The notes under the pieces were generated by a model, which was not told the origin of the DNA, searched no databases, and saw only the letters and a list, made by a program, of their open reading frames with translations. A stretch of DNA of 9,061 bases from an uncultured Clostridia bacterium (GTDB taxonomy: Bacteria; Bacillota; Clostridia; Oscillospirales; Ruminococcaceae): contig CALMXN010000243.1 of NCBI GenBank assembly GCA_937871145.1, positions 1 to 9,061 of the forward strand, written 5' to 3'. Shown here piece by piece: positions 1 to 6,378 of this stretch. The number at the start of each line of letters is the position of its first letter. Position 1 is the first letter of the stretch. A program made the translations under genes and the position numbers.

Positions 1-584
1 TCTTCTTTTGCATTGATAGAACCGTTTGTTCTTGCATTCAGATGACCAAAGTCGATACACGGAATAAAGCTTTCATCAACCTTGCAAAGCTCCATAACCT
101 CATTCAAGTCACCAAGCTGATTGAGTTTTCCCATTGTTTCAGGACAAAAGGTAATATGCCCGAGTCCGTCTTCAATAGCTTTTGCTCTTGCTCTTTTTAT
201 TGTATCCTTTGCAAGTTCAAGTGCGTCAGCACGGGATAATTTTGCACAGGAGCCCGAATGAATGATTATTCTGTCAGCACCCATATATTCAGCAAGTTTT
301 GCAGTCTGCATAATATATCCTATGCTGTTGTTCCTTTTTTCTTCTTCAACACTTGAAAGAGAAATATAATACGGAGAGTGTATTGATAATGTTATATTGT
401 TTTCTTTTGCTTTAGCGCCAAACTTAACGGCAGTTTCCTTGCTCGTTTTTACGCCCTTGCCACATTGATACTCATAAGCGTCGAGTCCAATTTGTGATAA
501 ATACTTTGGTGCGTCCATTGTGCTCTTGAAGCCTTGTGCTGCAAAGCTGTCAGAGTTACCAGCCGGTCCGAAAATAGCTGACAT
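1..584 (-). CDS. nfo: Endonuclease IV-like (Nfo family) TIM-barrel metalloprotein, partial at 3' end
   Basis: Endonuclease IV cleaves DNA 5' of abasic sites in base-excision repair, using a trinuclear zinc centre in a TIM barrel. The first 194 residues are present; the C-terminal third (about 90 residues, judging from E. coli Nfo at 285) lies beyond the left edge. Candidate metal ligands appear in the expected order and almost the E. coli spacing: H69 (IHSPYYISL), H109 (IIHSGS), E149 (CPETMG), and D178 and H181 (CIDFGH). The N-terminus reads IFGPAGNSDSF instead of the bacterial IGSHVS type, and DFGH replaces DTCH, so this is a divergent branch and could be another xylose-isomerase-like TIM-barrel enzyme. 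The ATG at 584 has the SD AAGGAGA about 6 nt upstream and follows the yqeG stop by 11 nt, so the two are probably cotranscribed. Family assignment is fairly sure; exact activity is inferred. Confidence 0.75.
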   Translation of the reverse strand, partial: MSAIFGPAGNSDSFAAQGFKSTMDAPKYLSQIGLDAYEYQCGKGVKTSKETAVKFGAKAKENNITLSIHSPYYISLSSVEEEKRNNSIGYIMQTAKLAEYMGADRIIIHSGSCAKLSRADALELAKDTIKRARAKAIEDGLGHITFCPETMGKLNQLGDLNEVMELCKVDESFIPCIDFGHLNARTNGSINAKE

Positions 585-595
585 ATTATTTCTCC

Positions 596-1078
596 TTATT
601 TTAAGTTCCTGATAAAAGGCTTTTCTAAAAATCTTTTTATTTTGAAGAAAAATCCGCTTTCAAGCTCAATAGGGTGGACATAGATTGTCCTGACTCTTTT
701 AAGATTTGCACCTAACACATCAGTAAAAATCTGATCACCTACTATTGCAATTTCTGAAAAAGAAATTGCCATGAGCTGTTGTGCCTTTTTAAAGCCTGTT
801 GCAAGTGGTTTTCTACCATTCGGTACAAAGTCAAGCCCAAGATTCTGCGCAAAAGGGATAACTCTTTCCGCCCTGTTATTCGAAACTATCATCATTTTAA
901 TACCACTGTTTTTCATATCTTCAATCCAATCAGTGACTTTTTCCGCTGGCTGTGGATTGTTATGAGTGGTTAATGTATTATCTAGGTCAAGGATCAAGCC
1001 CTTGATGTTTTTTTCGTTAAGATATTCTGCTGAAATATCAGTAACAGATTTTAAAACGTACGTTGGTCGAAAAATCAT
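596..1078 (-). CDS. yqeG: YqeG-family HAD-IIIA phosphatase
   Basis: This 160-residue protein is complete and of normal length for the family. All four HAD motifs are visible: motif I LDLDNTL with D31 (nucleophile) and D33, motif II IVSNN with S66, motif III GRKP with K90, and motif IV GDQIFTD with D115 and D120. The absence of a long cap insertion fits subclass III. The family is related to the yeast mitochondrial phosphatidylglycerophosphate phosphatase Gep4, so a role in dephosphorylating phosphatidylglycerophosphate is possible, but the bacterial substrate is not settled. The C-terminal stretch SGFFFKIKRFLEKPFIRNLK is basic and hydrophobic and could touch the membrane (inference). In B. 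subtilis yqeG sits at the head of the yqeH-aroD-yqeI-nadD-yqeK cluster; here it lies downstream of rpsU, behind a terminator. The ATG at 1078 has a modest SD (AAAGGTG). Confidence in the family is high. Confidence 0.92.
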   Translation of the reverse strand: MIFRPTYVLKSVTDISAEYLNEKNIKGLILDLDNTLTTHNNPQPAEKVTDWIEDMKNSGIKMMIVSNNRAERVIPFAQNLGLDFVPNGRKPLATGFKKAQQLMAISFSEIAIVGDQIFTDVLGANLKRVRTIYVHPIELESGFFFKIKRFLEKPFIRNLK

Positions 1079-1111
1079 ATTTCACCTTTAATAATTAATT
1101 TTACATAAATG

Positions 1112-1138
1112 AAAAAGCGAGCAGAAACTGCTCGCTTT
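1112..1138 (-). terminator. Rho-independent terminator after rpsU
   Basis: Read on the minus strand, an 11-bp perfect stem (AAAGCGAGCAG paired with CTGCTCGCTTT, positions 1138-1128 and 1124-1114) closes a 3-nt TTT loop. The 3' arm runs into a stretch of five T (1116-1112). It begins 38 nt after the rpsU stop codon. The opposite strand has no T-run, so it acts in the minus direction only. It should end most rpsU transcripts before yqeG. Confidence 0.93.
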
Positions 1139-1176
1139 AACTACTTTTCAAGTTCCGTTCTGCTTGAAGCCCAGTT

Positions 1177-1350
1177 TTAGAACTTACGCTTACGTGCAGC
1201 TTCGGACTTCTTTTTACGTTTTACTGAAGGCTTTTCGTAGTGTTCTCTCTTACGAACTTCAGCAATAACGCCGTCCTTAGCACATGATCTCTTAAAGCGC
1301 TTAAGAGCTGTATCTAAAGTCTCGTTTTTTCCAACACGAATTTCTGCCAT
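1177..1350 (-). CDS. rpsU: 30S ribosomal protein S21
   Basis: A complete 57-residue S21, easily missed because of its size. It begins MAEIRVGKNETLDTALKRFK and ends in a lysine/arginine-rich tail (KRKKKSEAARKRKF), typical of Firmicute S21, which is shorter than the 71-residue E. coli protein. S21 binds the 30S platform near the 3' end of 16S rRNA and helps mRNA engagement at initiation. The ATG at 1350 has a strong SD, GGGAGGG at 1365-1359, with a 9-nt spacer from the GGAGG core. The gene is preceded by its own sigma-A promoter and followed by an intrinsic terminator, so it can be made as a monocistronic message. Read-through from leuS is also possible because I see no terminator after leuS. 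Identification is secure. Confidence 0.97.
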   Translation of the reverse strand: MAEIRVGKNETLDTALKRFKRSCAKDGVIAEVRKREHYEKPSVKRKKKSEAARKRKF

Positions 1351-1363
1351 TATTTATTCCCTC

Positions 1364-1384
1364 CCTTTGTCGCATAGACAGAGG
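1364..1384 (-). promoter_or_regulatory. Leader hairpin touching the rpsU Shine-Dalgarno
   Basis: On the minus strand, CCTCTGTC (1384-1377) can pair with GACAAAGG (1371-1364) across a 5-nt TATGC loop. This gives seven pairs with one C-A mismatch. The 3' arm takes in the first two G of the SD (1365-1364). An alternative pairing of CCTC (1384-1381) with GAGG (1363-1360) would cover the SD core. The inverted repeat is seen directly; a translational control role for S21 is inference. Confidence 0.4.
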
Positions 1385-1394
1385 TTATAGTACA

Positions 1395-1411
1395 TTAAAT
1401 GTAACATTTAA
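1395..1411. promoter_or_regulatory. Palindrome over the rpsU transcription start (possible operator)
   Basis: TTAAATGT and ACATTTAA form a perfect 8-1-8 interrupted palindrome. It starts directly downstream of the -10 box and covers the predicted start site near 1405. An overlapping shorter palindrome, ACATT-A-AATGT, occupies 1392-1402. A repressor bound here would block the promoter. The sequence is AT-rich, so chance is a real alternative, and I do not recognise it as the box of a known regulator. Confidence 0.4.
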
Positions 1412-1440
1412 ATTATACCTTACCGAAAGAAATTAGTCAA
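1412..1440 (-). promoter_or_regulatory. Sigma-A promoter of rpsU
   Basis: On the minus strand the -35 box is TTGACT (1440-1435), the spacer is exactly 17 nt, and the -10 box is TATAAT (1417-1412). Only one -35 base departs from consensus. The DNA upstream of -35 (about 1445-1476) is AT-rich and could act as an UP element. The predicted start is near 1405, giving a leader of about 55 nt before the rpsU ATG. Confidence 0.9.
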
Positions 1441-1476
1441 GGGGTAATTTGTAATTTATGTTGTCTTATTTTAAAA

Positions 1477-3882
1477 CTATCTTACAACAAAATTAACAAG
1501 CTTACCTTTTACATAAATACTCTTAACAATATTCTTTCCCTCAAGAGCCTCGCTGACCTTTGAGTCTGCCTTTGCCTGCGAAATAACATCATCCTGTCCA
1601 GCATCAACTGAAATCATCAATTTTGTCTTGACTTTTCCGTTTAGCTGAACAACAATCTCAATAGTATCGTCGATACACTCAGCCTCATCGAAGATAACCC
1701 ATTTCTGCTTGTTAAGCATACCGCCGAAGCCACAATCCTGATAGATTTCTTCAGTAATATGTGGAGCAAACGGATTGAGCATAATAAGAAGATCCTTGTA
1801 TTCCTTCTTGTTAATGTTGCCGACAGCTGAAATTTCATTAAGCAATGCCATCATAGCAGCAATAGCTGTATTGAACTTCAGGTTTTCTATATCTTCAGAC
1901 ACTTTTTTGATTGTCTTGTGGAAGCTTGAATTAAGTTGCGGTCTATATTCATTGCCATCAATCAATACATCCTGCAATGCCCAGATTCTGTCGAGGAAAC
2001 GCTTACAGCCCTTCATTGAAGAAGTACTCCAAGGAGCAGTCTTTTCAAAATCACCGATGAACATTTCATAAAGGCGGAGCGTATCTGCACCGTATTCAGC
2101 GATAACATCATCAGGATTGATTACGTTACCTCTAGATTTTGACATCTTTTCACCGTTTTCACCAAGGATAAATCCGTGGCTTGTACGACGCATATAAGGT
2201 TCTTTTGTTGAAACCATACCGATATCATAAAGGAACTTATGCCAGAAACGTGAATACAACAAGTGAAGAGTTGTATGCTCCATACCGCCGTTATACCAGT
2301 CAACAGGCATCCAGTAATCAAGTGCTTCTTTTGCAGCAAGTCTGTCCATACTTGTTGGATCACAATATCTTAAGAAGTACCATGATGAACCTGCCCACTG
2401 TGGCATTGTATCAGTTTCACGCTTTGCAGGTCCCCCACAATGTGGGCAGGTTGTATTAATAAAGCTGTCGAGTGTTGCAAGTGGTGATTCGCCGTTGTCG
2501 GTTGGCATATAACTTTCAACATCAGGCAACTTCAATGGAAGTTCACTTTCAGGTATCGGAACATAACCACATTTATCGCACTTAACGATTGGAATAGGTT
2601 CGCCCCAGTATCTCTGGCGTGAGAATACCCAGTCACGAAGCTTAAAGTTTACCTTTGAAACTCCCTTACCTGTTTTTTCAAGCCATTCTTTAATCTTTAT
2701 CTTTGCTTCGTCAACTGACAAGCCGTTAAGAAAATCACTGTTTACCATTGTGCCTGTTGCACAATCAGTGAAAGCTTCCTTCTCGACATCTCCGCCGGAA
2801 ACAACTTCAATAATAGGGAGATTGAATACTTTTGCAAATTCATAGTCACGGGTATCGTGAGCAGGAACAGCCATAATCGCGCCTGTTCCGTAAGTCATAA
2901 GAACATAATCAGAAATAAAGATTGGAATATCTCTACCGTTAACAGGATTGATTGCCTTAACGCCTTTAAGTTCAACACCTGTTTTATCCTTGTTCATTTC
3001 TGTTCTGTCAAAATCAGATTTCTTTGCTGATTTTTCCTGATAAGCTTTGATGTCATCCATATTTGTGAGCTTGTCAGCCCATTTTGCTATCATTGGATGT
3101 TCAGGAGCAATAACCATATAGGTTGCACCGAATAATGTATCAGGACGGGTTGTATAAACCTTGAGCTTATCACCTGTTGTTGTGTCAAAGTCAACCTCAG
3201 CACCAGTTGAACGGCCAATCCAGTTAGTCTGTGTAGCCTTGATTCTGTCTGAATAATTGACTTCGCTTAAATCATCCAAAAGACGCTGTGCGTATTCTGT
3301 GATTTTGAGCATCCACTGACTTTTTACTTTTCTAACTACTTCGCCACCGCAACGCTCACAGCATCCGCCGACAACTTCTTCATTAGCTAAAACGACCTTA
3401 CATGAAGTACACCAGTTTACTGCCATTTCTGACTTATAAGCAAGACCCTTCTTGAACATCTGAAGGAATATCCACTGCGTCCACTTAAAATAATTAGGGT
3501 CAGTTGTATTGATTTCTCTTGCCCAGTCGAATGATAGTCCAAGAGCCTTAAGCTGTGATTTGAAACGTGCAACGTTCTTTTCAGTAACTATTGCAGGGTG
3601 AATTTTATTCTTAATAGCATAGTTTTCAGTAGGGAGACCGAAAGCATCCCAACCCATTGGGAATAATACGTTGTAACCTTCAAGTCTTTTCTTCCTTGAA
3701 ACGATATCCATAGCAGTATATGGACGTGGGTGACCAATATGGAGACCTTGTCCCGATGGATAAGGGAATTCTACGAGCGCATAGAATTTAGGTTTTGAAT
3801 AATCATTCTCAGCCTTGAATGTTTCTTTTTCATCCCATATTTTTTGCCACTTGCCTTCAATTGAGGTGAAATCGTACTTCAT
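1477..3882 (-). CDS. leuS: Leucyl-tRNA synthetase
   Basis: Charges tRNA(Leu) with leucine in the cytoplasm; a class Ia synthetase. The 801-residue protein is complete and of normal bacterial length. Visible parts in order: catalytic HIGH at 48-51; a zinc knuckle with C158, C161, C175 and C178; the CP1 editing domain with the threonine-rich TTRPDTLFGATY at 244-255 and VPAHDTRD, whose D346 matches the editing aspartate of the family; two more Cys pairs, C435/C438 and C479/C482, probably a second zinc site; KMSKS at 579-583; then the helical anticodon-binding domain and the C-terminal tRNA-binding domain. The ATG at 3882 has the SD AAAGGAA about 9-10 nt upstream and lies 32 nt after the rsfS stop. 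That gap is too short for a T-box leader, which controls leuS in many Firmicutes, so leuS is probably expressed from the upstream operon. No clear terminator follows it. Confidence 0.98.
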   Translation of the reverse strand: MKYDFTSIEGKWQKIWDEKETFKAENDYSKPKFYALVEFPYPSGQGLHIGHPRPYTAMDIVSRKKRLEGYNVLFPMGWDAFGLPTENYAIKNKIHPAIVTEKNVARFKSQLKALGLSFDWAREINTTDPNYFKWTQWIFLQMFKKGLAYKSEMAVNWCTSCKVVLANEEVVGGCCERCGGEVVRKVKSQWMLKITEYAQRLLDDLSEVNYSDRIKATQTNWIGRSTGAEVDFDTTTGDKLKVYTTRPDTLFGATYMVIAPEHPMIAKWADKLTNMDDIKAYQEKSAKKSDFDRTEMNKDKTGVELKGVKAINPVNGRDIPIFISDYVLMTYGTGAIMAVPAHDTRDYEFAKVFNLPIIEVVSGGDVEKEAFTDCATGTMVNSDFLNGLSVDEAKIKIKEWLEKTGKGVSKVNFKLRDWVFSRQRYWGEPIPIVKCDKCGYVPIPESELPLKLPDVESYMPTDNGESPLATLDSFINTTCPHCGGPAKRETDTMPQWAGSSWYFLRYCDPTSMDRLAAKEALDYWMPVDWYNGGMEHTTLHLLYSRFWHKFLYDIGMVSTKEPYMRRTSHGFILGENGEKMSKSRGNVINPDDVIAEYGADTLRLYEMFIGDFEKTAPWSTSSMKGCKRFLDRIWALQDVLIDGNEYRPQLNSSFHKTIKKVSEDIENLKFNTAIAAMMALLNEISAVGNINKKEYKDLLIMLNPFAPHITEEIYQDCGFGGMLNKQKWVIFDEAECIDDTIEIVVQLNGKVKTKLMISVDAGQDDVISQAKADSKVSEALEGKNIVKSIYVKGKLVNFVVR

Positions 3883-3914
3883 TTTTTACCATTCCTTTTG
3901 TAGTTTTATTATTG

Positions 3915-4268
3915 TTAATCAAGAAATTGTTTTACATCAACATTTTCGCCGTCAGACCATAATCTTTCAAGTGAATAGTAATTTCTTGTTTCTTTATAGA
4001 ATATATGAACAACAATATCTGAATAATCAAGTAAAATCCAGTTTGAACCGTTGTAGCCTTCTGTTCTTGTTGGGGCAACGCCTGCCTCCTTTAGTTGAAA
4101 CTCAACCTCGTCAGCAAGTGATTTTGTATGAGTTGTACTTGTACCTGTTGCAATTACAAAATAATCAGCAATGATTGTAAGATCCTTTATGCCGATTACT
4201 TCAATATCTTCAGCTTTCTTTGTGTCAAGAGTTTTCACAATTTTCTTAAGAATTTCGTTTTGATTCAT
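3915..4268 (-). CDS. rsfS: Ribosome silencing factor RsfS
   Basis: RsfS (DUF143, Iojap-related, YqeL in B. subtilis, YbeB in E. coli) binds uL14 on the 50S subunit and blocks subunit joining, lowering translation when nutrients run short. The 117 residues match the family's usual length and show its core: ADYFVIATGTS at 34-44, the central EGYNGSNWILLDYSDIVVHIF at about 70-90, and YYSLERLW at 97-104. The ATG at 4268 has the SD AAAGGAGA at good spacing. It follows yqeK by 23 nt and precedes leuS by 32 nt. The nadD-yqeK-rsfS order is widely conserved in Firmicutes and supports the call. Confidence 0.97.
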   Translation of the reverse strand: MNQNEILKKIVKTLDTKKAEDIEVIGIKDLTIIADYFVIATGTSTTHTKSLADEVEFQLKEAGVAPTRTEGYNGSNWILLDYSDIVVHIFYKETRNYYSLERLWSDGENVDVKQFLD

Positions 4269-4291
4269 ATATTTCTCCTTTATAAGAAATT

Positions 4292-4873
4292 TTATTTACT
4301 TTCTGCCTTTAAGTAATAATTATACGCTTTAATTGTGCATTGCGGAATAGTATTGCTCTTTGAAACTGAATCTGTAATGGAGTATTTCAATGCATAAAGC
4401 ATTCCATCATCAAGATTCTTCTCACATATCTTCCTTGTCTGTGCTACGTCCTTATAGCTTCTGTCAGCTGATGTTAGATCAGCAAGGTATATTATTTTTT
4501 CCAGTGTGGACATTCCCGCTCTTGCAACAGTATGATAACGGATTGAATTTAAAATGTCTTTATCATTAATTCTGTAATGCTCTCTTACAAATTCAGCACC
4601 AGCAATAGCATGCCATAAAGGCTGGGATTTCTTCTCAACTTCATCAATATCCATTGATGATGAAAGAATGTAAGCTTCCTGCTCGGATAGTGGAATTTCC
4701 TTGCACACATCGTGAAGAAGTCCCGCAAAGTATGATTTTTCTTCATCAAAATTATTTATCTTTGCAAGAATTTTAGCCTGCTGTGCAACATTAACGCTGT
4801 GGGTATATCTTTTCTTTGATAATCTGCTTTTTAAAAGGCTTTTAATCTCTTCGTAATCGGATTGATCGTACAA
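4292..4873 (-). CDS. yqeK: YqeK-family HD-domain hydrolase (symmetrical Ap4A hydrolase)
   Basis: YqeK proteins are HD-domain metalloenzymes shown in Gram-positive bacteria to split diadenosine tetraphosphate symmetrically into two ADP. Counting from the GTG at 4882, the metal ligands visible are H28 (YTHSVNVA), H57 and D58 (GLLHDVCKE), H91 (LWHAIAGA), H117 (IRYHTVA) and D135 (YLADLTS). No ATG start exists. The GTG at 4882 would give 196 residues, but the only SD-like motif (GGAG, 4885-4882) overlaps that codon. The same motif lies 8 nt before a TTG at 4873, which gives 193 residues and loses no motif, so I annotate from there. The gene lies 17 nt after the nadD stop and belongs to the nadD-yqeK-rsfS set. 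Function is very likely; the start is uncertain by three codons. Confidence 0.93.
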   Translation of the reverse strand: MYDQSDYEEIKSLLKSRLSKKRYTHSVNVAQQAKILAKINNFDEEKSYFAGLLHDVCKEIPLSEQEAYILSSSMDIDEVEKKSQPLWHAIAGAEFVREHYRINDKDILNSIRYHTVARAGMSTLEKIIYLADLTSADRSYKDVAQTRKICEKNLDDGMLYALKYSITDSVSKSNTIPQCTIKAYNYYLKAESK

Positions 4874-4890
4874 TTGTAACACTCCGTATT

Positions 4891-5487
4891 TTAAGTATAA
4901 AGTTTTTTATTCGCTATATATCTTACTACTTTTTCTGGTAAATAGCAAGTGTATTGTTCTTTATGGGCGATAAGGCCCCTGAGCTGAGTTGATGAAATTT
5001 CATATGGTTCAACATCAACAACAATGCATTTTCCGCCCATTGCAACGAGTTTATGAGCATAGGGCTTTATTTTTTCAATATCAGCTTTGCTTCTTGCTGC
5101 TGCAACTACTGTACAGAGCTTTAATATCTTTTGATACTCCTTCCACTCGTGAAAGGTAAGAAGCATATCACTACCGATAATCAGATAAAACTCATCATCA
5201 GGGTAAATGTTTTTAAAATGCTCTAAAGTAAGGATTGTATAGCTCTTCCCACCCTGTTTTATTTCATAATTGCTTATCTCGGCTTTTGGGTTATCCTCAA
5301 AGGCAAGGCGACACATTTCAAGCCTTGCATTGTCATCTGCAAGGTCAGGCGTTAACTTATGTGGTGGAATATTTGTCGGTATGACAAGTATTCTGTCAAG
5401 ACTGACTTTTTCACTTATTTTGTTGACAAGGTTAATGTGTCCATTATGGATTGGGTTAAAAGTTCCACCGAAAATTCCTGTTTTCAT
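4891..5487 (-). CDS. nadD: Nicotinate-nucleotide adenylyltransferase
   Basis: NadD transfers AMP from ATP to nicotinate mononucleotide to make deamido-NAD, a central step of NAD synthesis. The 198-residue protein is complete. It carries the nucleotidyltransferase signature GGTFNPIHNGH at 7-17 (H14 and H17 for ATP phosphates), PTNIPPHK at 37-44, SYT at 82-84, GSDML at 105-109, the nicotinate-contact region FHEWKEY at 112-118, and ISSTQLRG at 164-171, the usual ISSTxxR motif. The ATG at 5487 follows the yhbY stop with no gap (TAAATG). The sequence before it offers only a weak GAG as SD, so translation probably depends on ribosomes finishing yhbY. The yhbY-nadD-yqeK order matches B. subtilis yqeI-nadD-yqeK. 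Confidence 0.97.
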   Translation of the reverse strand: MKTGIFGGTFNPIHNGHINLVNKISEKVSLDRILVIPTNIPPHKLTPDLADDNARLEMCRLAFEDNPKAEISNYEIKQGGKSYTILTLEHFKNIYPDDEFYLIIGSDMLLTFHEWKEYQKILKLCTVVAAARSKADIEKIKPYAHKLVAMGGKCIVVDVEPYEISSTQLRGLIAHKEQYTCYLPEKVVRYIANKKLYT

Positions 5488-5778
5488 TTATTTCAACTCG
5501 ATTTTTGGCTCTTTAGGATTTTTCTTATATAGAACAAATTTACTTCCGATAACCTGAACTACATCTGCTCCAGTTTTCTGAGCAAGCTCTTCAGCAGCTT
5601 CTTTTGAAGAATACAATGAATTATCAAGAACACGAAGCTTTATGAGTTCTCTTACTCTTAAAGCATCATCAACCTGTGCAACGAGTGTATCAGGTACTCC
5701 GCCTTTCCCTATCTGAAAGATTGTATCCATTGAATTAGCAAGTCCTCTGAGATATGCTCTTTGTTTACTTGTCAACAT
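5488..5778 (-). CDS. yhbY: YhbY-family (CRM domain) RNA-binding protein
   Basis: A 96-residue single-domain CRM protein (YqeI in B. subtilis) that associates with pre-50S particles and is thought to help large-subunit assembly. It begins LTSKQRAYLRGLANSM, carries the GKGG loop (residues 24-27) characteristic of the RNA-binding CRM fold, then the ALRVRELIKLRVL segment and the closing VVQVIGSKFVLYKKN strand. An in-frame ATG lies 9 codons upstream at 5805, but the sequence between encodes the strong SD AGGAG (5790-5786), 7 nt before the ATG at 5778, and the shorter protein matches family length, so 5778 is chosen. This start overlaps the rdgB end by 14 nt, and its stop abuts the nadD start, so all three are probably translationally linked. 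Confidence 0.95.
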   Translation of the reverse strand: MLTSKQRAYLRGLANSMDTIFQIGKGGVPDTLVAQVDDALRVRELIKLRVLDNSLYSSKEAAEELAQKTGADVVQVIGSKFVLYKKNPKEPKIELK

Positions 5779-6364
5779 TATTTTTCTCCTTTTTAAAATA
5801 GTCAAGCAGTTTTGATAATGCTACTGCCCTATGACTAATTCTGTTTTTTTCTTCGTCTGAAATTTCTGACATGCTTTTATCGCTAATGTAAAAAATCGGG
5901 TCATATCCAAAGCCATTCTCACCCTTTGGCTCAAAGCCAATGTGTCCCTCACACTCACCGCGAAAGGAATGAACTTGTCCATCTGGTGAAATGTATGTGA
6001 TTACACATACAAAGCGTGCTGTTCTTTTTTCAACAAGTACGCCTTCAAGCTCAGCTAATATTTTCTTATATCTGTCTTTGTCAGAAAAGCCTTCTCCACC
6101 ATAACGTGCTGAATAAACGCCTGGCGCTTTATTAAGATAATCTACTTCAAGTCCGCTATCATCAGCGATAACTCCGCTGTGGCTGACGTCATAAAGTGAT
6201 TTTGCCTTAATAAGTGAGTTTTCTTCAAAGGTTGTTCCTGTTTCATCAGGATTAAGGTTATATCCGGCGTCAGACTGTGAGATTACCTGCAAGCCGACCT
6301 CGGATAAAATCTTTGACATTTCTTTTATTTTGCCCTTATTATTGGATGCAAGGATAATTTTCAT
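5765..6364 (-). CDS. rdgB: XTP/dITP diphosphatase (RdgB/HAM1 family)
   Basis: Removes non-canonical purine nucleotides (dITP, XTP, ITP) from the pool by hydrolysis to the monophosphate and pyrophosphate, preventing their incorporation into DNA and RNA. The protein is complete at 199 residues, the usual length. Motifs: SNNKGKIKE at 7-15 (phosphate binding), the ETGTTFEENSLIKA segment at 41-54, catalytic DDSGLEVD at 68-75, APGVYSARY at 80-88, GFGYDP at 151-156 and ISHRA at 176-180 (base recognition). The ATG at 6364 has the SD GAGG about 4-5 nt upstream and lies 14 nt after the ftsY stop. The 3' end overlaps yhbY by 14 nt. Confidence 0.97.
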   Translation of the reverse strand: MKIILASNNKGKIKEMSKILSEVGLQVISQSDAGYNLNPDETGTTFEENSLIKAKSLYDVSHSGVIADDSGLEVDYLNKAPGVYSARYGGEGFSDKDRYKKILAELEGVLVEKRTARFVCVITYISPDGQVHSFRGECEGHIGFEPKGENGFGYDPIFYISDKSMSEISDEEKNRISHRAVALSKLLDYFKKEKNNVDK

Positions 6365-6378
6365 ACTGCCTCTTTCAA

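Noticed and set aside
42..239. Plus-strand 65-codon open frame at the left end
   Set aside because: It lies opposite conserved metal-ligand motifs of the Nfo-like gene, has no SD and resembles nothing I recognise.
1079..1155. Possible promoter for yqeG (TTGAAA at 1151-1146, or TAAAAT in the AT-rich stretch after the terminator)
   Set aside because: TTGAAA has no -10 box at 16-18 nt because that position falls in the terminator stem. TAAAAT has only a poor -35 (TTTCTG) at 18 nt and no extended -10. Not enough to call.
1441..1476. Terminator directly after leuS
   Set aside because: TTTTAAAA and the following AT-rich DNA form no GC-containing stem, so there is no support for an intrinsic terminator.
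2435..2447. Short palindrome CCCACATTGTGGG inside leuS
   Set aside because: It encodes part of the conserved CPHCGG cysteine motif, has no T-run and lies far from any gene boundary.
5779..5805. Longer yhbY start at the ATG at 5805
   Set aside because: The extra nine codons contain the strong SD of the ATG at 5778, overlap rdgB further and are not expected in this family.
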